DNA of 8,161 nucleotides from UBA1737 sp045653225 (GTDB taxonomy: Bacteria > Bacillota_I > Bacilli_A > ML615J-28 > CAG-313): positions 1 to 8,161 of the forward strand of contig JAZOLP010000143.1 of the NCBI GenBank assembly GCA_045653225.1. Direction: 5' to 3'. Positions 1-7,107 of the stretch are shown here, piece by piece. The stretch's first letter is position 1; the number at the start of each line of letters is the position of its first letter. The notes below the pieces were generated by a model. That model did no database searches. It saw nothing but the letters and a program-made list of their open reading frames with translations, and was not told the origin of the DNA. Made by a program: the position numbers and the translations under genes.

Positions 1-2740
1 TATCATCTATATTTTCTTTTAAGTCTAAAGTAGAAAATTTTAAAAAGTCATCAAGAGATAATTGATTATTAATTAAAATTGTTTCCGAATTTGCAGTAAT
101 GTACCAACCATTAAAATCGCAATTTAAATATTCCGCAGTAAATGGAAGCGATATATTACTATTTAAAATATCATCATATGTAAATGTTACATTAACAAAG
201 TTTTTTAGTTTAAATCCATCTGATTCAGATAAAATAATATTTTCAGAAGTTAAAGGGTCTATATACATTCCAATAAAATCAAAGTTATATTGAAACGGAA
301 TCCAATTTGCATATAAGTCTATAGATGTAGGATCATGTGCAACTGGAGTATCAGGAACTTCATATATTAATTTATTATTCTCATCAGATAAAATTTCGCC
401 ATTTGATAAAGACCAATTATCAAAACAATAATAATTTTTTGATGGTAAAAATTCTAGTCCACTAATTTCATAAATATACTCTCCATTAATTGGTTCTAGA
501 ACATATACTGTTTTAGATGACAACAAAGTATTATCTTCATCATAAAAATTAATAATAAATTTTTCTGCAGAAGTAGCACTAGTCCAATAATAATTATCAC
601 CATATTGACTTATGTAAACAGTTGAATTAAATTTAGCATTGTCAGTAGTATCTATAAATCCTGTTGCATAAATAGTATCTGTAACTGTCTTTGCTGTGCT
701 TCCACCACCAAGAACTGTAACGCTATCAAATGAACCACTACCATAATCCTCTCCGGTTAGTCTTTTTAATTGAGCTGACGTGTTAGATAATTGAATAAAA
801 CCAGTTGTTGATTCTGTTTGAATGTAACCTCCTAAATTACCGTATGAAATTAAGTTACCATTAACTATAAATTGAGAATCAACGGGAAATTTAGTCTGAT
901 TATACCATGCAGTATGCTTATTATAATAACTAACTGTGGCACCATGCGCACCAGTTAGATTTTGTTCATATGTTTGATCGTAAAATATAACATTTACACC
1001 AGATGCTATGGTTAAAGTAACTTCCTCATCAATAGTTAAAACTGAACCTGGTAAAAATTTATAGGAGTTCGATTGTAAAGTACCATTGCCTACATTCCCT
1101 TTTCCATCATTTTTTAACGATATTTTCATAAAACCAATAGGCATGGCATAATCTTTGCCTGTTTTTATACCTTGATTATTTTTCTGAATACTTACAACAT
1201 TATCAAAAAAAGTGCCGTATATTTCTAAAACATCCCTTTGAGTTACATCTTGATTCGATTTATCATAATGATACTTTAAATCAGCATTTTTTTCAAAAAA
1301 GTTTCCAGTTGTATCTTCAACACTTTTAATTAAATAGCCATCAGAGAGTTCAAATAAGCCACCATCTCCAACAATTACTAAATCGCCACTAATATCAACT
1401 ATTGAAATTTCCACATCATAGGATACATAATAAATTGAATCATGTGATATTTTGGTTTTACATGAAATATTGTGCATACTATAAACAGATAGCGGGAATA
1501 TCTTTGCATTATTCAAACTATAAGTTATCCCACCAGAATTTGCATAATTATAAAATCTCATAAAATCATAAACTTTACTTGAAGAATTTGCATTAATTAT
1601 TCCTGAACCTTTAGTGAAACCATAAGAGTATAAAGTTCCATTTAAATTTATAGTACCATTATTAAACAAAACTCCTCTTTGGAAAACTTCATGAGTCATT
1701 TTTTTATATGCACCACAAACATTAATTGTGCCGTTAGCATTTAAAACAACATTATTTGGGATAAATAAGCATGAATAAACTTGTGATTGTGTAGTAGAAG
1801 TATCTTTTAAAGTTTTTGTCCCATCATATGTAATCCACAGATTAGTACCACTATTTAAACTATAAGTTAATTTATTATCAGTGAATTTAGTATAATAATT
1901 AAAACTTGTAAAAGATGTAAAAATTGTTTTAGTACTATCTCCAACAACGACTAAATCTCCAGATTTAGTGATTACATCTTCAATAGTATAATATTGAGAA
2001 TTATACAAAACAGTTTTATATTTTAATACAGCACTTCCAGTATCAGCATAAGTATTTTTACCTGTAGAGTAATAAGTTTCATAATCGTATAAATCATAAT
2101 TTTTTATTGAAGTTGACATTAATGCTATTTTTACTAAATATGTACTACCAATAACAATATCATTATTATCAACATATTCACAATTAGCATCTCCTGTACT
2201 CATGCTCTTAATTTGATATAGAGGTTTTAAATTTGAAGCTAAAGTAGATCCATTTTCATCAGTAAAAATTATCTTATCATTTAAAAGTTCATCTGCAAAA
2301 TCATTCCAGTATCTACAGTCAGTAGAATTGTAATTTAATGCTTCAGAATAAGAAATTTCTATTAATTTAGTTTTAATCTTTTTAGGACTAATATTTAATC
2401 TTACTTTACATGTACCTTCCATATTTCCGGTTGCAGTAATAATAATCTCATAATTGCTAGCATCTGTAGGACATCCAGAAGTTAATACAGCATCCGGATC
2501 ATTCAAATCAAGATATTCATATGAAAAATTTATACCTGTTGTGTCAGCACCTTCTTTTACAGCAGGATATTTTTCATAGCCATCATATGTATAATCATAT
2601 GAAAAATCAAAAAATTTTGATAATGGACTACTTGAGTAATGAGGAGTAATACCAAAAGAATAAATAATTATCCATGAAGAAAATCCAACTGTAAACAATA
2701 AAGGTATTAACAATAATAAATAAATAATTTTCTTTTTAAT
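1..2740 (-). CDS. Very large secreted surface protein with MBG-like and InlB-type repeats (3' end outside window)
   Basis: The frame is open without a stop from 2740 to the left edge: 913 residues, with the C-terminus missing. The start is taken as ATT at 2740-2738, because GAGGTGA lies just upstream and the N-terminus then reads (M)KKKIIYLLLLIPLL, a normal signal peptide ending GFSSW at residues 19-23. The first conventional in-frame start, TTG at 2713, would remove the lysines and has no ribosome binding site. Residues about 48-120 resemble an MBG/YDG-type domain (YTYDGYEKYPA, TSGCPTDASNYEI, ATGN). Residues about 245-600 form a beta-rich core with NGTI/NGTL strands and a duplicated DLVxVGD motif at 262 and 453. 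Residues about 727-812 (FDNW, DLYANW) and about 818-890 (FNGWY) match Listeria-Bacteroides/InlB B repeats. The role is inferred to be an adhesin or surface-matrix protein. It is the last operon member visible here, 15 bases after the previous stop. The reading frame is certain, the start and the function less so. Confidence 0.85.
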   Translation of the reverse strand, partial: MKKKIIYLLLLIPLLFTVGFSSWIIIYSFGITPHYSSSPLSKFFDFSYDYTYDGYEKYPAVKEGADTTGINFSYEYLDLNDPDAVLTSGCPTDASNYEIIITATGNMEGTCKVRLNISPKKIKTKLIEISYSEALNYNSTDCRYWNDFADELLNDKIIFTDENGSTLASNLKPLYQIKSMSTGDANCEYVDNNDIVIGSTYLVKIALMSTSIKNYDLYDYETYYSTGKNTYADTGSAVLKYKTVLYNSQYYTIEDVITKSGDLVVVGDSTKTIFTSFTSFNYYTKFTDNKLTYSLNSGTNLWITYDGTKTLKDTSTTQSQVYSCLFIPNNVVLNANGTINVCGAYKKMTHEVFQRGVLFNNGTINLNGTLYSYGFTKGSGIINANSSSKVYDFMRFYNYANSGGITYSLNNAKIFPLSVYSMHNISCKTKISHDSIYYVSYDVEISIVDISGDLVIVGDGGLFELSDGYLIKSVEDTTGNFFEKNADLKYHYDKSNQDVTQRDVLEIYGTFFDNVVSIQKNNQGIKTGKDYAMPIGFMKISLKNDGKGNVGNGTLQSNSYKFLPGSVLTIDEEVTLTIASGVNVIFYDQTYEQNLTGAHGATVSYYNKHTAWYNQTKFPVDSQFIVNGNLISYGNLGGYIQTESTTGFIQLSNTSAQLKRLTGEDYGSGSFDSVTVLGGGSTAKTVTDTIYATGFIDTTDNAKFNSTVYISQYGDNYYWTSATSAEKFIINFYDEDNTLLSSKTVYVLEPINGEYIYEISGLEFLPSKNYYCFDNWSLSNGEILSDENNKLIYEVPDTPVAHDPTSIDLYANWIPFQYNFDFIGMYIDPLTSENIILSESDGFKLKNFVNVTFTYDDILNSNISLPFTAEYLNCDFNGWYITANSETILINNQLSLDDFLKFSTLDLKENIDD

Positions 2741-2744
2741 AATC

Positions 2745-2751
2745 TCACCTC
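2745..2751 (-). promoter_or_regulatory. Shine-Dalgarno GAGGTGA that places the start at ATT
   Basis: The minus strand reads GAGGTGA here, a seven-base match to the anti-Shine-Dalgarno of 16S rRNA. Counting from GAGG, seven bases separate it from ATT at 2740-2738, the usual distance to a start codon. No ATG, GTG or TTG in the frame of the downstream gene lies within reach. The in-frame TGA at 2752-2750 blocks any start further upstream. The site therefore supports initiation at ATT, or at a mutated ATG. Confidence 0.75.
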
Positions 2752-2755
2752 ATTT

Positions 2756-3520
2756 TCAAGAATTATAGCTAGATATTACTAAACTTACTTCGAATAAGTT
2801 ATTAACATCTAAACCATCCATATACATAGTCTGGAATATTTTTTGATAAAAATATTCACCTGTAGATGCAGTTAATTGATAATTTATCGAGAAATAAATA
2901 TATCCATTTTCATCAATACTTAAGATTGAATTAGATTGATAATTAGTCAACAGATTAGGTAGTTCTAATTCACATACATAAAATTGTTCATAATTATATT
3001 GATTTGGTACATCAATATAATTTATAATAACACCCTCAGGTACCTCAAGTAAACTACCGCCAAATGTATGAAACCCTAAAGAGGTTGGAGTACTATTTTG
3101 AAATAAATTTAACAATGTATTAACTGTAGATGAATATCCAATTTTTACATTTACTTTTATAGAATCAGAATCATTACTAAATAAATTTAGACATTTTTTT
3201 ACATCCAATTTTAAATATACATTTATATTGGCTGTTGATGTAGTAACTCCATTTTCATCTAAATAACCATATTCAAAATAATTAAATGATGTATAACCTT
3301 TGTAAACTTTGTTACTATCAGAACTTAATTCTTCATTCAATTCTCCTCTAGTCGTATCTAATTGAATAAATTCAGCACTATTTATTACATTATCTGTATG
3401 CATTGAACCATAAACGATTTCTTCATCGCTTTCTGTTATTGTCCAAGAAGCAAACCCAATGCTTACTAATGATAGTAAACATAGGATTGTTAATAATAAG
3501 ACTTTTCCTCTTGTAAGCAT
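2756..3520 (-). CDS. Secreted protein with SipW-like signal peptide, function unknown
   Basis: This is a 254-residue protein starting at ATG 3520, six bases after a clear AAGGAG. The N-terminus (MLTRGK, then a hydrophobic stretch to about residue 22) ends in VSIGFASWTIT. That resembles the SipW-dependent class of signal peptides, in which a small hydrophobic Gly-Phe-Ala segment is followed by an aromatic residue, as in TasA/CalY-type proteins. Residues from about 30 onward are polar and rich in Ser, Asn, Thr and Tyr, with alternating beta-strand patterns (INVYLKLDVKK, IKVNVKIGYSS, YIYFSINYQL). I see no catalytic motif and no C-terminal anchor. It sits 25 bases after the lipoprotein gene and 15 bases before the giant surface protein, in the same frame as the latter. 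It could be a fibre or matrix subunit like TasA, but that is inference from the signal peptide only. I do not recognise the mature domain. Confidence 0.85.
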   Translation of the reverse strand: MLTRGKVLLLTILCLLSLVSIGFASWTITESDEEIVYGSMHTDNVINSAEFIQLDTTRGELNEELSSDSNKVYKGYTSFNYFEYGYLDENGVTTSTANINVYLKLDVKKCLNLFSNDSDSIKVNVKIGYSSTVNTLLNLFQNSTPTSLGFHTFGGSLLEVPEGVIINYIDVPNQYNYEQFYVCELELPNLLTNYQSNSILSIDENGYIYFSINYQLTASTGEYFYQKIFQTMYMDGLDVNNLFEVSLVISSYNS

Positions 3521-3526
3521 TGGGCT

Positions 3527-3532
3527 CTCCTT
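3527..3532 (-). promoter_or_regulatory. Ribosome binding site AAGGAG for the 254-residue protein
   Basis: AAGGAG on the minus strand lies six bases before ATG 3520. It is the most canonical site in the window. It lies in the 25-base gap after the lipoprotein stop, so this gene can be translated independently of the broken gene before it. Confidence 0.8.
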
Positions 3533-3545
3533 TCTTTTAAATTAA

Positions 3546-4643
3546 TTAATTATTTTTTTCCCAAGCTGCATATAAAATTAAATCAGCTTGTACAGGTGTA
3601 AGATCTGTAAATACACCATTTACGATTGTTGGTACTTTTACAGTATACCAACCTTTAAATGTATAACCATCACGAGTTGGAACTGGGATTTGATATCCAC
3701 TTGCAGAAAAATATGTTCCACATTCGATTTGGTAAGTAATTAAACTTCCTGCAGGCATATTTGCAGGTTCTGTTGAAGAATCATTTAAATCAAATGTTAC
3801 TTCATATGTTAAATCAACAACATTATTGAAGTTCATTACCATATTCCATTTGTTATTTTGTTTTACATAAATAATTTGATGTGCTAGGTCATACCATAAG
3901 TCACCATTAATACCATCTTCTAATTTTGGACCGGAACTTTCTGAGAACCATCTATTTGGTCTTGCGAATTCTAATTCTTGAGTAGTATCATCAGAAAACT
4001 TAATAGTCATTACGTATTTATCACCATTAGGGATTGATACGATTTCTTGGATACCACGACCATCTTTACCATCAACAGGTGCAGGAATTTCAACTTTTAC
4101 AGGATCTCCTTCTGACATTTCAATAGTTAAAGTAACACTATTATCACGATTAATTTTTTGAGTAATACCTGTAATTGAAATACCCTTATCACCTTTTTCA
4201 CCTTTTGGTACTGATATTGGATCAGATTTAGAACCATCAGAGTAAACTACAGTAAGTAAAGTTTCTCCAGTTTCCTCATTTTTCTTTGTTTCAATTGTTT
4301 CAATTGAAACACCATTTGGAATATTAAATTCTACTGGATTAGAATCGTATGTAAATTCAATATGAACTACTGTACTTTTTCCGTCTTCACTCTTATAAGT
4401 ATCAAAAGTTTTAATTCCGTTACCTTGAGCACCATCATCACCTTTTGGAACAATGAATACTGTAGGTTTTACTTCTTCATTTGTATACTTAATTGTAACT
4501 TCAGTATCACCATTTTCTAATACTTTAGTTTCTAGCGATTCTATTTGAAGACTTTCTTCTTCACCAAAGAATGCACCACAACCTGTAAGTAAGAAACAAA
4601 AACTTAATACTTAGATTAATAATAATTTAAAATTAAATTTCAT
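3546..4643 (-). pseudogene. Lipoprotein with collagen-like segments and InlB-type repeat, interrupted by TAA in the signal peptide
   Basis: One frame runs from ATG 4643 to TAA 3546 (365 codons), with a single in-frame TAA at 4613-4611 (codon 11). Around it lies a complete lipoprotein signal: MKFNFKLLLI, the stop, then VLSFCFLLTGC, with the lipobox cysteine at residue 22. After it come units of about 35-43 residues, each a beta-hairpin (for example VVYSDGSKSDPISV), several ending in short Gly-X-Y runs: PKGDDGAQGNGI (66-77), PKGEKGDKGI (146-155) and DGKDGRGI (191-198). Residues 236-266 carry NGDLWYD and IYVKQNNKW, as in phage-tail or collagen-like proteins. Residues 281-361 are a Listeria-Bacteroides/InlB repeat (FDLN, GYTFKGWYT, LYAAW). 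ATG 4643 overlaps the end of the preceding gene by 11 bases. The longest stop-free part beginning with ATG starts at 4118 (190 residues), but that ATG is mid-domain and lacks a ribosome binding site. The cause may be a nonsense mutation or a sequence error. The intact protein was presumably a membrane-anchored surface lipoprotein. Confidence 0.8.
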
Positions 4644-7107
4644 TGTCTGATTTTCCACCTTTATCATTTTGAATTAAATCAGAAACATTAGGTGTTTCAC
4701 CATATAAATAACCATTACCTTTGATACATTCAAAGTAGAATGGTTCATAGCCAGTAACAATAGTTACTGATTTTAACATCATGTTTTTAAACATTGTCAT
4801 ACCACTACCTTTTTCAAGATTTAAATATGAATCTAACAAATCTATTGTAAGCTTTTTATCAACATTACCATCCATTACTTCTTTTGAATAAGTAACTTTA
4901 GATAAGTTTAATCCGCCTCCATAGTAAGCAACAGGTATATTAATATATGTTTTACCATCTTTAGCATATAAATCACCATTTGCTCTAGCAGCTTGTGTTA
5001 AATATGTTTTAATAGGGAAAATCTTATCTATATTAATTTCTAATTGTTCACTAAGTGATGGATCTACCGATGCTGCAAATGCTGAAATATTTTCTTTTAT
5101 TAAGCCATCAATATCAACATCATTTACATCTTTATAATCATAAAATTTTGTATTTCCAGTAATATCAACTGTTACAGGATAACTTACACCTGCAACGTTA
5201 GTAGCTTTAAAGCCATCTAAAGGTCTACCATCTTGAGTAGATAAACTACCTAAAATCATTGTAACTTCGGATGGAATAGCTGAATTTAAGAATGGCCCAT
5301 TAAACATAGATTCAAGAGCAATTGAAGCAATACCACTACGATAGAATAATGTATCATTAATAGTCATACTACCTTTATAGTTATCTTTAATAACTTCTTC
5401 ATTATTAAATGCTTTTTGCATTGATAAAAGAGATTTTTTCATTGCATCTTTTGAATCAAAATTCGCAAGAATATACTTATTTAGTAGTGAATCTCCTTCT
5501 TTTTCAGTTGTCATAAAATCATTAATTTTTGATTTTGTTACAGAACCATCTAAATTTATGAATTCATATTCTTTAGTTTCATTTAATGGAACATATTCAT
5601 TTGAACCTGTTGAAATCAAGAAGTTTCTTGAGTTTGATAACATTGAATTATCAATTAATAAATTATTTGATGAGAAACTTCTTAGAACTGTTTTACCATT
5701 AGACATTCTTGAATTCTTAATTGTAATATTATCACCATTTACTTCTACTACTGTACCAGTAGTATCAAGATTAGATAACATATTACCAAAATCACAGTTT
5801 TTAATATTTAAATCATTTAATGTTATATTATCACTATTTAAATACATTCCAACATTGTCTTGACCATAAGCTTCAACTAAAGGCATATTATTATGATCAC
5901 CTAAAGTATAGAATGGAAGTGGTCCTCTAAATAAGTCACTGTTTGCAAGATAAGGAACTTTTACTATGTTACCTTGATCATCAGTAGTTTCAATAACAGA
6001 TGATGGATAAGTTAAATTATGCATATTTATTGTATAACCATTACCATAAAAATCTTTTTGAACTCTTAAACCAGCTTTAACAGCAGTAGATATAGTATTT
6101 TTACTACCAACTTTAGCCATATATTCATTCCATTGTCTAATATATTCATAATTATATGTTGTTTTAAATGAATATATTTCATTACTGAAATTAAATAACT
6201 CAGTTCTTACATCATAATTACCGAAACATTCAACATTATTTGACTTTAACACTGGTTTACCTGCTCCATCTAAAACTAGGTTTCCATGTTCATTATAAAC
6301 ATATGCATTGTCTAATGATTCAAATGATTTTCTTAAAACTACTATTTCACCATTTGTTGATTTATTTGTACATGCAAGTAAATCATTATAGGAATAAACA
6401 TTAATACCATTTTCTACAACATTAAATTTAAATTCGAATGGTTTTGCAACAGCATCATCATCAATTGATAAAACAAGACTTGCATCACCTTTATCTAAAA
6501 TATTAATTTTTTCATTTGTTAAATCAAATTCGATATTATCAGTAATTGATTCTACTTTTAAGCTTTCTTTATAACTTTCAGGAATAACTGTAATATCTAA
6601 ATCAATAGTAGCTTTAGTTTTTTTATTACCATCTAGATCATATTGACCATAGTAGATAACTGGATCTACATTATTTTGAGAACTCCTAATATCAGTTTGA
6701 ACAATAATTGCACCATTTTTATAAATAATAGCATTCATTGATCTAAAGACATTACCTTTTTCGTTTGAACATGTAATAATAACATTACCTTCAAGGTATG
6801 TTTTTAAGAAATAATTATTACCTTGTTTAATTATTTCTGCATAGACTGTTTCATCAGTTGAATCTTCATTTGTTACAGTCCACGTTAATTGATTTCCAGC
6901 ACCAGCTGGATAATTTTTTTCATTAACTCCCTTAGCTTCTAAAGGATATAAACCATCGCTGATTTTAAACGCTTCAATATCATCATAGTCCCATTCTATT
7001 GATAATATATCGTTATCTATATATTTAAATGTTGTATTTAGTGTAACAACACCTAATAAAGCGATTAAAAATGGAATTAAAAGTAAAATAATTAAATTCT
7101 TTTTCAT
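4633..7107 (-). CDS. Membrane-anchored extracellular protein with Ig-like regions and a right-handed beta-helix
   Basis: This is an 824-residue protein starting at ATG 7107. The start overlaps the permease stop as TAATG, with GGATGTGAT (one mismatch from GGAGGTGAT) six bases upstream. Residues 1-25 (KKN, then hydrophobic) are a signal peptide or N-terminal anchor without a lipobox. Residues about 35-130 look like a bacterial Ig-like region (LTWTVTNED, GNVIITCSNEKG), and about 165-232 like a second one. GINVYSYNDLLACTN at about 234-248, followed by EIVVLRKSF, is the typical entry to a pectate-lyase-like beta-helix. Helix coils are clear at about 420-500 (NSDNITLNDLNIKNCDFG, NGDNITIKNSRMSNG, NNLLIDNSMLSNSR). 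The C-terminal 200 residues are mixed and end in a polar tail. No catalytic residues of a polysaccharide lyase could be assigned. It may bind a glycan or partner outside the cell, and tight coupling to the permease suggests a shared job. Function is unknown. Confidence 0.88.
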   Translation of the reverse strand: MKKNLIILLLIPFLIALLGVVTLNTTFKYIDNDILSIEWDYDDIEAFKISDGLYPLEAKGVNEKNYPAGAGNQLTWTVTNEDSTDETVYAEIIKQGNNYFLKTYLEGNVIITCSNEKGNVFRSMNAIIYKNGAIIVQTDIRSSQNNVDPVIYYGQYDLDGNKKTKATIDLDITVIPESYKESLKVESITDNIEFDLTNEKINILDKGDASLVLSIDDDAVAKPFEFKFNVVENGINVYSYNDLLACTNKSTNGEIVVLRKSFESLDNAYVYNEHGNLVLDGAGKPVLKSNNVECFGNYDVRTELFNFSNEIYSFKTTYNYEYIRQWNEYMAKVGSKNTISTAVKAGLRVQKDFYGNGYTINMHNLTYPSSVIETTDDQGNIVKVPYLANSDLFRGPLPFYTLGDHNNMPLVEAYGQDNVGMYLNSDNITLNDLNIKNCDFGNMLSNLDTTGTVVEVNGDNITIKNSRMSNGKTVLRSFSSNNLLIDNSMLSNSRNFLISTGSNEYVPLNETKEYEFINLDGSVTKSKINDFMTTEKEGDSLLNKYILANFDSKDAMKKSLLSMQKAFNNEEVIKDNYKGSMTINDTLFYRSGIASIALESMFNGPFLNSAIPSEVTMILGSLSTQDGRPLDGFKATNVAGVSYPVTVDITGNTKFYDYKDVNDVDIDGLIKENISAFAASVDPSLSEQLEINIDKIFPIKTYLTQAARANGDLYAKDGKTYINIPVAYYGGGLNLSKVTYSKEVMDGNVDKKLTIDLLDSYLNLEKGSGMTMFKNMMLKSVTIVTGYEPFYFECIKGNGYLYGETPNVSDLIQNDKGGKSDNEI

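Noticed and set aside
99..293. Plus-strand 64-residue open frame
   Set aside because: It lies opposite the long minus-strand surface protein frame, has no ribosome binding site and shows no protein-like pattern.
2711..2713. TTG as start of the giant surface protein
   Set aside because: It would delete the lysine-rich n-region of the signal peptide, lies about 30 bases from the Shine-Dalgarno and has none of its own.
2745..2753. ATG AGG TGA mini-frame overlapping the Shine-Dalgarno
   Set aside because: A two-codon frame is expected by chance; the GAGGTGA is explained as a ribosome binding site.
3546..4118. A 190-residue gene starting at ATG 4118
   Set aside because: The ATG is in mid-domain, has no Shine-Dalgarno, and the same frame continues upstream with matching repeats and a lipobox. 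It is a fragment of the interrupted lipoprotein gene.
5558..5863. Plus-strand 101-residue open frame
   Set aside because: It is antisense to the beta-helix gene, whose coils fully explain the sequence. No ribosome binding site or recognisable domain.
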